Positions 1 to 10,249 of a stretch of DNA of 60,666 nucleotides are shown piece by piece. The notes below the pieces were generated by a model. It saw only the letters and a program-made list of their open reading frames with translations, did not search any database and had not been told where the DNA came from. The DNA comes from Nemertoderma westbladi (taxonomy: Eukaryota; Xenacoelomorpha; Nemertodermatida; Nemertodermatidae), in the NCBI GenBank assembly GCA_032718475.1, contig JAUCBJ010003198.1:1-60666 (forward strand), given 5' to 3'. Both the position numbers and the translations under genes were made by a program. How positions within the stretch are numbered: the first letter of the stretch is position 1; every line of letters starts with the position of its first letter.

Positions 1-194
1 TAACAACTAGACGCATTGATAAAGGTTACGTGGCCCAATATACCAAGTATATAACCTAACGAAGATCTATTTTGTAAATAGTGTTTAAATACTTATTCCT
101 TGTCCAAATCACTGTTGCATTATTCCATTGCAATAAAGCATTATTGCAATTGGTTGTGTGGTAATTATTGAATGTTATGGGGATATTAATTTAC

Positions 195-500
195 CTAGAG
201 TTAAGTAATGCGATGGACTTCTTCTCCTCCAAACGGTTCTCATCTATGACCAACCCCCCACTCAACGACTGTATCAGTAGACTGGTGTCCATCGCGGAAG
301 ATTTCCGAGTGTCATCGCGTACCACCACCGAGGTTTGAATGGATCCACCACCTCCGCTGTAATGCGACCCACCCGAACCGGTAACTGAAATGACGTTGTC
401 ACAGAAACCCCTCCAGTTTTTTGATTTTATAAAGTGTTGGTTTTCTTCGAAGAACCACGCATCCATGTTATAGTATTCAGCTAATTCTAAGAACCCGATC
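195..500 (-). CDS. EF-hand protein, exon E (second EF-hand completed)
   Basis: Internal exon of a minus-strand gene. The acceptor reads TTGGTTTCAG just above 500 and the donor is GTAAAT just below 195. Joined to the 751-905 exon (split codon AG|G) it completes a canonical 12-residue EF-hand loop, DKDDDGRIGFLE, with Ca2+ ligands at positions 1, 3, 5 and 12 and Gly at 6. The rest is a polar linker with a Gly/Ser-rich patch (GSGGSHYSGGGGS) and a charged stretch (DENRLEEKKS). The exon ends in phase 2, so further exons lie left of the window; the family usually has up to six EF-hands. Role by family knowledge: cytosolic Ca2+ buffer or sensor of the calbindin/calretinin/secretagogin group. Exact orthology is not established. 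Confidence 0.85.
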
Positions 501-750
501 CTGAAACCAATTTAAAAGAGTTCTGTATAGATTAATATTTATTACGCTGTCGGGTCGTCCTACTTAAACCAGCACAAACTAAACCAGCCACCGTGGACGG
601 GAATTCTATATTCTTTTGCAAAATAATGTATCTTGAAAGTCTGACATTGATTATTATAAAGTATAAAATTCAACTACGCTGCAAACATTATAATATTACT
701 TATATACTATTTATACTATTTCCAATTAATATTAATTATTTTCATTTTAC
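501..750. other. intron between EF-hand exons D and E
   Basis: AT-rich intron sequence with GT-AG borders on the minus strand. Nothing else is recognisable. Confidence 0.7.
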
Positions 751-905
751 CTGCCATCATCGTCTTTATCATACACTCTCAGCAAGAGATTAACCATGGC
801 GTCAACCTCGCTCTGAGGGGCGTTTGGGTTGGGGCCTTTCACCATGTCCCAACAGAAAGTCCTCAACTCCCTTGCAGCAATAAAGCCCGTACAGTTATCG
901 TCATA
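751..905 (-). CDS. EF-hand protein, exon D (first EF-hand loop)
   Basis: Internal exon with acceptor TTACAG above 905 and donor GTAAAA below 751; 155 nt, entering in phase 0 and leaving in phase 2. It follows the FINIWLK end of the 1500-1711 exon, and together they give a full EF-hand: helix FINIWLKY, loop DDNCTGFIAARE, then helix LRTFCWDMV. The loop keeps D1, N3, T5, G6, I8 and E12. The aromatic IWxKY helix followed by GFIxAxEL is typical of the calbindin/secretagogin group. It then reads MVNLLLRVYDKDDDG, the start of the second EF-hand, finished in the 195-500 exon. Both loops look able to bind Ca2+. Confidence 0.88.
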
Positions 906-971
906 CTGTAACGCAAGTCAATACATGATTGTTAGTATCAGTGTTGTTAGAGAAACGAATCATTCAATCAT

Positions 972-1499
972 ATGTTAGTGAAGTTTGCAGCATATATGGA
1001 CTTACCTTGAACCAGATGTTGATGAAGTTTGCAGCTGCTACGGGCTTATCTTCCCAACCAGATGTTGATGAAGTTTGCAGCTGATACGGACTTACCTTCT
1101 ACCAGATGTTGATGAAGTTTGCAGCTGATATGGGCTTACCTTCCCAACCAGATGTTGATGAAATTTGCTGCTGATATGGGCTTATCTTACCAACTGGATG
1201 TTGATGAAGTCTGCAGCTGATACGGACTTACGTTCTACCAGATGTTGATGAAGTTTGCAGCTGATATGGGCTTATCTTCAACCAGATGTTGATGAAGGTT
1301 GCAGCTGATACGGACATACCTTCTACCAGATGTTGATGAAGTTTGCAGCTGATATGGGCTTACCTTCCCAACCAGATGTTGATGAAATTTGCAGCTGATA
1401 TGGGCTTATCTTACCAACTGGATGTTGATGAAGTCTGCTGCTGATATGGACTTACCTTCAACCAGATGGTGATGAAGTCTGCTGCTAATATTGACTTAC
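972..1499 (-). repeat. 46-bp tandem array built from an exon end plus its splice donor
   Basis: About 11-12 imperfect copies of a unit of about 46 bp directly abut the 3' end of exon C. Each copy matches, on the minus strand, the last codons of that exon (SAADFINIWLK) plus the GTAAGT donor. The repeat is therefore a serial duplication of an exon/intron border. On the plus strand the donor appears as CTTACC; some copies keep it (near 1004, 1096, 1137, 1375, 1453), some have CTTATC and have lost the GT, one has CTTACG, and one has CATACC, which still gives GTATGT. A larger block of about 224 bp is itself repeated (about 1082-1210 and 1305-1435). Reading past the first donor meets a stop within five codons. 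Confidence 0.9.
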
Positions 1500-1711
1500 C
1501 TTCAACCAGATGTTGATGAAGTCTGCTGCTGATATGCTATAGGAACTGCGTTCCACAGTTCCACCTCCGGACGAGGAACTGTAACTGTAGCTAGAGCTGC
1601 TGTAACTCGTCATTTTGTCTTCGGTTATCGGTAGATCTTCTAGAGTCTGTAATCTGAGTTCTCGATCTAATCTCGATAGATCTACTTTTGATATCTTTTT
1701 ACTTCGTTTCT
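1500..1711 (-). CDS. EF-hand protein, exon C (N-terminal Ser-rich segment and first EF helix)
   Basis: The coding exon ends at 1500 with ...WLK followed by GTAAGT. It encodes a basic start (SEKRSKKISK), then DLSRLDRELRLQTLEDL, a Ser/Tyr-rich tract (YSSSSYSYSSSSGGG) and FINIWLK, the entering helix of the first EF-hand. Two starts are possible. An ATG at 1716-1718 would make it the first coding exon. Alternatively that ATG sits inside an acceptor (TATTATCATGTCAG) and the exon begins at 1711 in phase 1, continuing from the candidate exon at 2048-2075. Phase agreement favours the second reading but does not prove it. The last bases of this exon seeded the adjacent 46-bp array. Confidence 0.8.
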
Positions 1712-1718
1712 CTGACAT

Positions 1719-2047
1719 GATAATAAAATAAATATTAGATATATTTCAGTTCGAAAATATTTATCTATGTATTTGCACTGTTATTATTGAATTTTAATAA
1801 TTACACTGTACCCGTACTTGAATGTAATACAAATACAAATTGCGTGGCTTTTTGGCAAGCCTCAGATCTACTTGGAGTTCTCAAGTGCCTATTTATCGCA
1901 GTTTAACAACACCGCGTATGTTGCGTTGATATTTTTGCCAAACAGTTTTATATTTTCTCGTAAAACACACGTAAAACACATGCTTATGTTTTTAAAATAT
2001 ATGAGAAAATTATATAAAAAAAATTAAACAGCAAACAACGAACTTAC
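1719..2047. other. intron or 5' flank of the EF-hand gene
   Basis: AT-rich, with no coding potential I trust. It is either the intron between exons B and C or the 5' flank if the ATG at 1716-1718 is the true start. Confidence 0.5.
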
Positions 2048-2075
2048 CTGCGGTCCCTGAGGTTGGTGTGAAGGT
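2048..2075 (-). CDS. candidate 28-nt exon B upstream of the EF-hand exons
   Basis: On the minus strand, CTAACTTAG precedes 28 nt that end in CCGCAG, followed by a strong donor GTAAGT. Read in phase 0 it gives TFTPTSGTA plus one base. That base with the AG opening exon C makes a Glu codon leading into KRSKKISK, so the frame is continuous into the EF-hand protein. It could equally be a 5' UTR exon or chance. The donor is convincing; the acceptor is weaker. Confidence 0.4.
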
Positions 2076-2457
2076 CTAAGTTAGATTACGTGTTGTTTTA
2101 TTAATTGGTAGCTAAGCACCTATTCGCAGTAGAGCCATTGCCAACATTTATTAATTGCAATTATGTACCGACTATTCCCATTAGAGCCCGGTAATTGTTT
2201 GGCAAAGGTTAGTTTAACACAGTGTGGAATGAAAGGTGAACAACTATGTACTGTAGTAGTCTGTGACATGTATGTATGTATATTGGATATGATGAGATTT
2301 TATGCCAACTTGTTACTTATTTTCAGGGCGTGTCGGCTATGCTACCGCCCTGGTTTAGTTTGTATATTTGAGCTCCTTTCCCATCCATTTCTACAACCTC
2401 AATAACCAATAATTAATTGCTTGGAACTGTTTGTATGGTATTCGAATTGTTATTTAC

Positions 2458-2731
2458 CTCCTTGAGATCCATTTGTATTGTAGAAGTGCCAAATATTGTC
2501 GCATATATTGTGAACCGCGCGGATTGTGAACCGCGCGGGTGTAGTTTTATGGGCAGCCATTGAAAATTCTATTATATTTTGTTCATAATGGAACGCCACC
2601 ATCGCTTTTGTTCCAATTTTCCAATTATATTTAATAAGACAATGAGTCGAGTTTCTCAAATCATGCGTGTATTCAATAACTGCGGTTATCGGGAGAGTGC
2701 TTTTGCAATCAAGGAAATTAGTTGCGTTTTT
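2458..2731 (-). CDS. candidate exon A, with a 16-bp internal duplication
   Basis: A minus-strand open stretch with acceptor GGTTTACAG above 2731 and donor GTAAAT below 2458. It is open in one frame for 91 codons and encodes a Cys- and Asn-containing segment (for example LRNSTHCLIKYNWKIG, with N-x-S/T motifs). I do not recognise the domain. A perfect 16-bp tandem duplication at 2507-2538 shifts the frame. With the duplication the exon ends in phase 1 and the join to exons B and C hits a stop. Without it the exon ends in phase 0 and the join stays open. It may therefore be a frameshifted allele, a pseudo-exon, or part of another gene. Confidence 0.4.
2507..2538. repeat. perfect 16-bp tandem duplication within candidate exon A
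   Basis: ATTGTGAACCGCGCGG occurs twice head to tail (2507-2522 and 2523-2538). Sixteen is not a multiple of three, so it changes the reading frame of the surrounding exon. Confidence 0.95.
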
Positions 2732-2938
2732 CTGTAAACCCCGTACATAAAAATGAAATAATAGCTTGAGTTAGAAACTGTTATTTATTTATTATATTTT
2801 TTGTCTTAATTACATTTTCACCAGGTTTTACTTCTTGTTTGATTCTAAAAAAACAATTGAATAAATAACCCATACATAAACTTAACCCCCCCCCCCCCCA
2901 CCCCCACCCCCACCTCCATTATTCTAAAATATAAAATT

Positions 2939-5755
2939 TACCCAATGTAGAATTAAGGAAACACTCGAGAATCTCCCAAAAATTACCTAATGTAGAATTA
3001 AGGAAACACTCGAGGATCTCCCAAAAAATTACCTAATGTAGAATTAAGGAAACACTCGAGGTTCTCCAAAAAATTACCTAATGTAGAATTAAGGAAGCAC
3101 TCGAGGATCTCCCAAAAATTACCTAATGTAGAATTAAGGAAACACTCGAGGATCTCCCAAAAATTACCTAATGTAGAATTAAGGAAACACTCGAGGATCT
3201 CCCAAAAAAACCCAATGTAGAAGTAAGGAAGCACTCGAGGATCTCCCAAAAATTACCTAATGTAGAATTAAGGAAACACTCGAGGATCTCCCAAAAATTA
3301 CCCAATGTAGAATTAAGGAAACACTCGAGGATCTCCCAAACATTAGCCAATGAAGAAGTAAGGAAGCACTCGAGGATCTCCCAAAAATTACCTAATGTAG
3401 AATTAAGGAAACACTCGAGGATCTCCCAAAAATTACCCAATGTAGAATTAAGGAAACACTCGAGGATCTCCCAAAAATTACCTAATGTAGAATTAAGGAA
3501 ACACTCGAGGATCTCCCAAAAATTACCTAATGTAGAATTAAGGAAACACTCGAGGATCTCCCAAAAATTACCTAATGTAGAATTAAGGAAACACTCGAGG
3601 ATCTCCCAAAAATTACCTAATGTAGAATTAAGGAAACACTCGAGGATCTCCCAAAAATTACCTAATGTAGAATTAAGGAAACACTCGAGGATCTCCCAAA
3701 AATTACCCAATGTAGAATTAAGGAAACACTCGAGGATCTCCCAAAAATTACCTAATGTAGAAGTAAGGAAGCACTCGAGGATCTCCCAAAAATTACCTAA
3801 TGTAGAATTAAGGAAACACTCGAGGATCTCCCAAAAATTACCCAATGTAGAATTAAGGAAACACTCGAGGATCTCCCAAAAATTACCTAATGTAGAATTA
3901 AGGAAACACTCGAGGATCTCCCAAAAATTACCTAATGTAGAATTAAGGAAGCACTCGAGGATCTCCCAAAAATTACCTAATGTAGAATTAAGGAAACACT
4001 CGAGGATCTCCCAAAAATTACCTAATGTAGAATTAAGGAAACACTCGAGGATCTCCCAAAAATTACCTAATGTAGAATTAAGGAAACACTCGAGGATCTC
4101 CCAAACATTAGCCAATGAAGAAGTAAGGAAGCACTCGAGGATCTCCCAAAAATTACCTAATGTAGAATTAAGGAAACACTCGAGGATCTCCCAAAAATTA
4201 CCTAATGTAGAATTAAGGAAACACTCGAGGATCTCCCAAAAATTACCCAATGTAGAATTAAGGAAACACTCGAGGATCTCCCAAAAATTACCTAATGTAG
4301 AATTAAGGAAACACTCGAGGATCTCCCAAAAATTACCTAATGTAGAATTAAGGAAACACTCGAGGATCTCCCAAAAATTACCTAATGTAGAATTAAGGAA
4401 ACACTCGAGGATCTCCCAAACATTAGCCAATGAAGAAGTAAGGAAGCACTCGAGGATCTCCCAAAAATTACCTAATGTAGAATTAAGGAAACACTCGAGG
4501 ATCTCCCAAAAATTACCTAATGTAGAATTAAGGAAACACTCGAGGATCTCCCAAAAATTACCCAATGTAGAATTAAGGAAACACTCGAGGATCTCCCAAA
4601 AATTACCTAATGTAGAATTAAGGAAACACTCGAGGATCTCCCAAAAAAACCCAATGTAGAAGTAAGGAAACACTCGAGGATCTCCCAAAAATTACCTAAT
4701 GTAGAATTAAGGAAGCACTCGAGGATCTCCCAAAAAATTACCTAATGTAGAATTAAGGAAACACTCGAGGATCTCCCAAAAATTACCTAATGTAGAATTA
4801 AGGAAACACTCGAGGATCTCCCAAAAAAACCCAATGTAGAAGTAAGGAAGCACTCGAGGATCTCCCAAAAATTACCCAAAGAAGTAAGGAAACACTCGAG
4901 GATCTCCCAAAAATTACCTAATGTAGAAGTAAGGAAGCACTCGAGGATCTCCTAAAAATTACCCAATGTAGAAGTAAGGAAATACTCGGAGGATCTCCCA
5001 AAAATTACCTAATGTTGAATTAAGGAAACACTCGAGGATCTCGAATTAAGGATACACTCGAGGATCTCCCAAAAATTACCCAATGTAGAATTAAGGAAAC
5101 ACTCGAGGATCTCCCAAAAATTACCCAATGTAGAAGTAAGGAAGCACTCGAGGATCTCCCAAAAATTACCTAATGTAGAAGTAAGGAAGCACTCGAGGAT
5201 CTCCCAAAAATTACCTAATGTAGAATTAAGGAAACACTCGGGGATCTCCCAAAAATTACCTAATGTAGAAGTAAGGAAGCACTCGAGGATCTCCCAAAAA
5301 TTACCTAATATAGAATTAAGGAAACACTCGAGGATCTCCAAAAAAAAACCCAATGTAGAAGTAAGGAAGCACTCGAGGATCTCCTAAAAATTACCCAATG
5401 TAGAAGTAAGGAAACACTCGGAGGATCTCCCAAAAATTACCTAATGTAGAAGTAAGGAAGCACTCGAGGATCTCCCAAAAATTACCTAATATAGAATTAA
5501 GGAAACACTCGAGGATCTCCAAAAAAAAACCCAATGTAGAAGTAAGGAAGCACTCGAGGATCTCCTAAAAATTACCCAATGTAGAAGTAAGGAAACACTC
5601 GGAGGATCTCCCAAAAATTACCTAATGTAGAATTAAGGAAACACTCGAGGATCTCCAAAAAAAACCCAATGTAGAAGTAAGGAAGCACTCGAGGATCTCC
5701 TAAAAATTACCCAATGTAGAAGTAAGGAAACACTCGAGGATCTCCCAAAAATTAC
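2939..5755. repeat. 45-bp minisatellite, about 62 copies
   Basis: Tandem array of a 45-bp unit containing CACTCGAGGATCTCCCAAAA and ATTACCTAATGTAGAATTAA. Main variants are CCTAAT/CCCAAT, AATTAAG/AAGTAAG and aaacac/aagcac. A distinctive variant (CATTAGCCAATGAAGAAG) recurs near 3340, 4105 and 4420, 17 and 7 units apart, a sign of block duplication. Copies after about 4650 are more irregular (indels, shorter units), while 3240-4640 is regular. The unit length is a multiple of three, which creates a long open frame on the minus strand (15-residue repeat) without evidence of coding. On the minus strand each junction reads ATTAG|GTAAT, an AG/GT pair. Confidence 0.97.
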
Positions 5756-5938
5756 ACAGAGAATTTAGTTTTCACCAAATTCCTACTTCCCTTTTAGAAT
5801 AAAACTATATTATATACCTTAATTTTTATATAAAACACGTGCCAAAGATTACAGCCACATTATCATACTATCCTGTAAATTATTACTTTACTTAACTCCA
5901 TGGCGTAAACTATTTAATATTGATTTTATTTTATGTAG

Positions 5939-6047
5939 GAGGAAATCCTGGAGTGGAAGGATAAATGTTCCCTGGCCGAGGGTCAACTAGCTGCTGTACA
6001 GGAAAGCAACCATCTCCTTAACAAAGAATTATCGGCTGCATTTGCAG
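5939..6047 (+). CDS. coiled-coil/Pro-rich gene, first visible exon
   Basis: Acceptor TTTATGTAG and donor GTTTGT flank 109 nt entering in phase 0 and leaving in phase 1. It encodes a heptad-rich helical segment (EEILEWKDKCSLAEG, then QLAAVQESNHLLNKELSAA). The last base joins the CC opening the 27068 exon to make an Ala codon, so the two are in register across a 21-kb intron. It starts without a Met, so at least one upstream exon exists. I found no convincing one between 1750 and 5938; it may lie left of the window, which would nest the EF-hand gene inside this gene's intron. Function unknown. Confidence 0.8.
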
Positions 6048-6756
6048 GTTTGTAGTTATTATTAAATATGTAGATGAAACTTCGTGAGACGAACTTCTAT
6101 GAGATAATATTATTTATGAGATTATTTACATTACTGATTGAACATTATAGGCCTACTACCGTAAACTCTTACTTATACTGTGTATTTATTCTCCATCACG
6201 ACGCCACGTTTCTAAATATCAAACCCTCGACTGGGACTCTTCTCTACAGCATGTAGAAGATCGATCATAGTTCCTCTGGGCCTTATGACACTTAATATAC
6301 GATATTATTTCATGTATGTTATCCGGTGCGCATTCCACACTACCACAATAGGATATATCTGTAATACGAAATGCGCACCGATGTCTACATTGTATCAAAT
6401 GTTCAGGGCCGGATTAAACCATATTGGGGCCCGGGTCTTTCAGTTTTACAGATATTAAATAATATTTTACTATATCAAATAATATACAGTATAGGCTAAT
6501 AACAAAACATCGTTTTATTTCGAAGAAATTTCATTTACCTAAATATTGCCCAACTGCCTCCGAAGTGGAAGTGGCCTAATTTGCAACATGATTTAGGCAC
6601 GTCTGAGACAATTATTTAATCTTAATTGATCAATAGTTCCTAACGTGTTCATTTTAAGTAGTCTATTAATATGCTTCTACTATTATCGCATAAAGATGTG
6701 TTAATTAATATTCTAGAGGGCAAGTCTGATCACACAACGATATAAGGAAACTACCA
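6048..6756. other. start of the 21-kb intron
   Basis: No gene is seen. A short inverted repeat with 11-bp arms (CGGTGCGCATT at 6324-6334, its complement at 6370-6380) could form a hairpin. The stretch CAGGGCCGGATTAAACC at about 6403 looks like a DNA-transposon end, but no partner was found. Confidence 0.5.
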
Positions 6757-7359
6757 AAGGGAATATACCAAAAACAAACAGAAACACAACAAGATTTATC
6801 AACCACCGTAAGGCCAACTCCTTTTCTCTAATCGAGACAACTGAAACTGAAACCATTTATAATTTATTAGATTTAAACAATGCCTGCGCCAGTAATGACA
6901 GTTTCCCCATTAAACTTGTAGAACTAGCTGATGACTTAGCTCCCCACATTACTTACCTAATAAATATCTCAAGTAAAAACGCACACTTCCCAACATCTTT
7001 AAAATCCGCTAAAATATCGCCAATTTATAAAACCCAAGACCCAACTGATAAAAACAATCACAGACTGATATCCTTACGATATTCCGTAAACACTCCACTA
7101 CAACCGATGCTATACTTACAGTTACTGAGCGACTGCAATAGGTATTCGACTCACAAGAATGCGCCTGTCTGGTTTCTATTGACTTAAAGAAAGCTTTCGA
7201 TACGTTAGACCACGAAATACTATTGAAAAAACTTCCCTGCTATGGTATCCAAGGCACTCCGCATAAATTAATAGCTAGTTACCTACAAAACATAAGCCAT
7301 TCAGTCGTATTAATATAAAATCCGATTCAATTCTAGCCCCATGTGGTACTCCTCAAGGT
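6757..7359 (+). pseudogene. LINE A: reverse-transcriptase fragment
   Basis: Remnant of a non-LTR retrotransposon RT domain. From 6757 one frame reads NIPKTNRNTTRF, then the RT thumb-proximal segment with FPIKLVELADDLAPHITYL, FPTSLKSAKISPIYK and a corrupted RP-I motif (NNHRLISL). After a small indel it continues as SIDLKKAFDTLDHEILLKKL (RT block with the first catalytic Asp, near 7174) and reaches the CGTPQG motif at 7342-7359. There the coding sequence stops being unique and a GC-rich tandem array begins. No endonuclease part, 5' end or 3' end is present. The frameshifts and the missing YADD block make it non-functional. Confidence 0.8.
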
Positions 7360-7786
7360 GCCTGGTCTGCAGTCCTACTCGGCGCCTGGTACAGCAGTCC
7401 TACTCGGGGCCCAGTACTACAGTCCTACTTGGGGCCGGGGACTGCAGTCCTACTCGGGGCCCAGGACTGCAGTCCTACTCGGGACCCGGGACTGCAGTCC
7501 TACTCGGGGCCCGGGACTGCAGTCCTACTTGGGGGCCCGGGACTGCAGTCCTACTTGGGGGCCCAGGACTGCAGTCCTACTCGGGGCCTGGGCCCCAAAC
7601 CTACTCGGGGGGCTGGGACTGCAGTCCTACTCTGGACCCGGGCCCCAAACCTACTGGGGGGGCCGGGAGTGCAGTCCTACTCGGGGCCCGGGACTGCAGT
7701 CCTACTCGGGGGCCCGGGACTGCAGTCCTACTCGGGGCCCGGGGCCCAAACCTACTCGGGGCCCAGGACTGCAGTCCTACTCGGGG
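7360..7786. repeat. GC-rich 25/26-bp minisatellite, about 17 copies
   Basis: Units contain GGACTGCAGTCCTACTCGGG followed by GCCCG. The array starts immediately after the CGTPQG codons of LINE A. In the RT frame the first unit reads A-W-S-A-V-L-L-G, resembling the S-V-L-G-P residues that normally follow PQG, so the founder sequence is probably the RT core itself. Variation is mostly in G-run length. Most frames are open, so ORFs here are not meaningful. Confidence 0.93.
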
Positions 7787-7837
7787 CAGCATACAGTCTG
7801 CCAGGAATTAACCGATAAGCAAAACAATATGTGATTA

Positions 7838-9748
7838 TTGAATCTCATTAGCAAGATAAATGGAGCTGTACCTAGCGACTGGACAGTAGACTCTACCTAT
7901 CGCCGCCCCTTCCATGGTCATAAGAATCATCATGATTGTGGAGCATTTATCTGCCTATATGCTCTAGCTCTAGCCACAGGCAGCAGAAATCTGCGACCTG
8001 AACATAGCAATAGTTCTAAACTCAGGGCATGGTTGAAGGGATGCATTAGTAATATTAAAATAGAGATCCCCTACTGTCGAAGTCAACTGCTAACGAGTGA
8101 CGGAATCCCCCAATTGAAAACCAAGATTACGACCACCAACAAAATCGGAGGCCTACATGATAACGACCAACTAAAAAGTGTTTATGAAAAATTGATATTG
8201 TCAACGATAGCTATAGAAATAATGAAAATTATCAGTGACTCTTATATCATAAGAAATCCAAAAGATGATTTCATCAGATTGCTTACTCCATTGGGGATGG
8301 ATGTTCTTAACAAAATACAGAAGCTGTTGCTAGGTGAAATTAAAACAAAGATCCTTGGAAAGGCTACTACAATCAGTATTACGTCTATCACCAGGCGGTG
8401 CATAGAGGAACTTACAACAGATGTAGCTGAATATTGTCTGGTCGTTGAGAGCTCTGCTATCACACCAACCTCCAGGAAGAGGGTAAACATTGGGACAATA
8501 GATTCGTTTAGTATACTACAATTGGCGGACTTGGTAGCCAATCTACAGATTGAGATAAGCTCGCTCACAAAGTAACTATTTCAAACGCAAACCAAGTTAT
8601 CTAATGTGGAAGATGCCGCCAATGGTAATTTACAGTTGCTGACTGATAAATTAGCCACTATGCATGATAAAATAAATTCAATGGAAAACACTGTCAACCG
8701 GAAGAAAGGCAAAGTCAACAGATCAAATCAGAAGAAAAGCAAAAAATGTAAAAAGAGGACTGTCATAAATATAAACAACACTCAGGAATCTGAAGAAACC
8801 GAAACAGAAAATTCAGAAATTGCGTATAGTGAGTGCAGTGAATCCAGCCATACACATACTGCAACGGAGTATGAGATTCTTGATGAGTGGAACAATAACT
8901 CAAAAACAGAAACTCGGTCACAATCCTCCTCAACAAATATGTCCTTGAAAGAGAACCCGAAATTCATAGATAATTCTAAAGCTAAACCATCAAGTATATC
9001 TGATTCAAATATAAATCACCAATCACAGAATGATGAACAACCAAGGACATCAGATATACCTCAAATCTCAGCCTCCAGCTATAGTATGGTACAACCAAGC
9101 GTCAAATGACCACTCACAATAGACGAAGTACTATGCAATAAGAACTCCACATGGCACAAAGTCATTACTCCCCAAAAGAGAACGGTTGACATCGAACTAG
9201 AAACCACAAATAAAATAAAGACAAATAATAACTTCAAGGAACTCGATTACGACTCGAAGCTTGCTACACTATTGGAAAACCAGAAGGAAATACTCAGCAT
9301 GATAAAAACGGAATCAGTGAAGGATAGTAACAGAAAGGATGGAACATATAAAGAGAAAGAGAACATAAATGGTATTACAACATACAAAGCAACTCGAAAT
9401 AATGATAAAACGGACAAAGTGAAAGATAAAGATATCCGGAATAAGGAAAGTAATATTAGTCGTAAAAACGAGCAACTCAGAACAATAAGAGTCACGGGAT
9501 TACCGTCTAATAGCAACTCATCAGACCTATCATATTTCTGTCACAAGCAAACAGGAATATACCCAGTGCATCTACGGGTGAATGGACAGAGATATGAAAA
9601 CAAAGAGGCTCTCGTCACAATAGAAGCTAAAGACACCAACACATTCCTTAACCCGGAAATGTGGCCAGGTAAACATCCAAGAACACGTCAAGAAACACAC
9701 ACCCGACACCCAGAGATCGGCAGCAGACACCAAAGCAGTCCGGTATGA
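7838..9748 (+). pseudogene. LINE B ORF1 with C-terminal half of a Ulp1-like cysteine protease
   Basis: One frame is open for about 636 codons except for two in-frame stops (near 8573 and 9107). The start encodes DWTVDSTYRRPF and then HHDCGAFICLYALALA, which matches the catalytic-Cys motif of Ulp1/adenain-type (C48-like) peptidases (usually Q-x(5)-C-G-x-F/x-C). The oxyanion Gln position is His here, and the catalytic His region would lie upstream, where the GC-rich array now sits. Next come a Lys-rich stretch (KKSKKCKKR), an acidic Ser/Thr-rich tract, more basic low complexity, and an RRM-like module (TIRVTGLPSNSNSSDLSYF then PVHLRV and EALVTIEA), common in LINE ORF1 proteins. The protease assignment rests on one motif. 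Confidence 0.65.
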
Positions 9749-10249
9749 GAATCGACATGTTCAACATCAGCATGGCTTGCAAACTAAATCTTCCAGCGCA
9801 GCATTCACACACTACAGTGCTCCCAGACAACAAGGGGTGAGGAATATCTATAACGGCTATTCCAGAGATCATTACAGATCCATTGGGAATCGACATCGAA
9901 GCACAGAATACTATAACGATGTGCAGCAACGTAATAACAATTATACTGACTTTTATGGGAAGAGATATCATGCATACTATAACACCACCCACAATAATGC
10001 GATGAGGTACAACCACAAACTTGATATTAGATTCTATAATTCAGAATCTCATATAAATTACAATGGTGAATGGCGGCTCAGCGATAATCAACGTAATTAC
10101 TATCTTGACAATGGAGCAAACAGAACTCATTTTTAAATAACCATTTCAAAGCGGAGATACCTTCTATGATCTAGCTCCAAAAATAACTCCAAAGGAAAAT
10201 ATTAACTCATACTCATCAACTCATACGTAAAACCAGAAGGGTGATCTCA
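9749..10249 (+). pseudogene. LINE B, degraded ORF1 tail
   Basis: After a frameshift near 9700-9780 a different frame is open to 10136. It encodes an Asn/Tyr/His/Arg-rich basic low-complexity region (for example NGYSRDHYRSIGNRHRSTEY), plausibly nucleic-acid binding. A short untranslated or degraded stretch follows before the endonuclease. Confidence 0.55.

Noticed and set aside
2163-2207. Possible first coding exon of the plus gene (MYRLFPLEPGNCLAK, then GTTAGT, phase 0)
   Set aside because: The phase would fit the 5939 exon, but the peptide is short, has no support, and lies between candidate minus-strand exons. Kept only as a note.
3168-4688. 506-codon minus-strand frame with a 15-residue repeat
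   Set aside because: A by-product of a 45-bp unit; no start context, splice borders or composition of a real protein, and unit variants introduce stops freely outside this stretch.
6403-6440. CAGGGCCGGATTAAACC as the end of a DNA transposon
   Set aside because: No matching inverted end or target duplication was found nearby.
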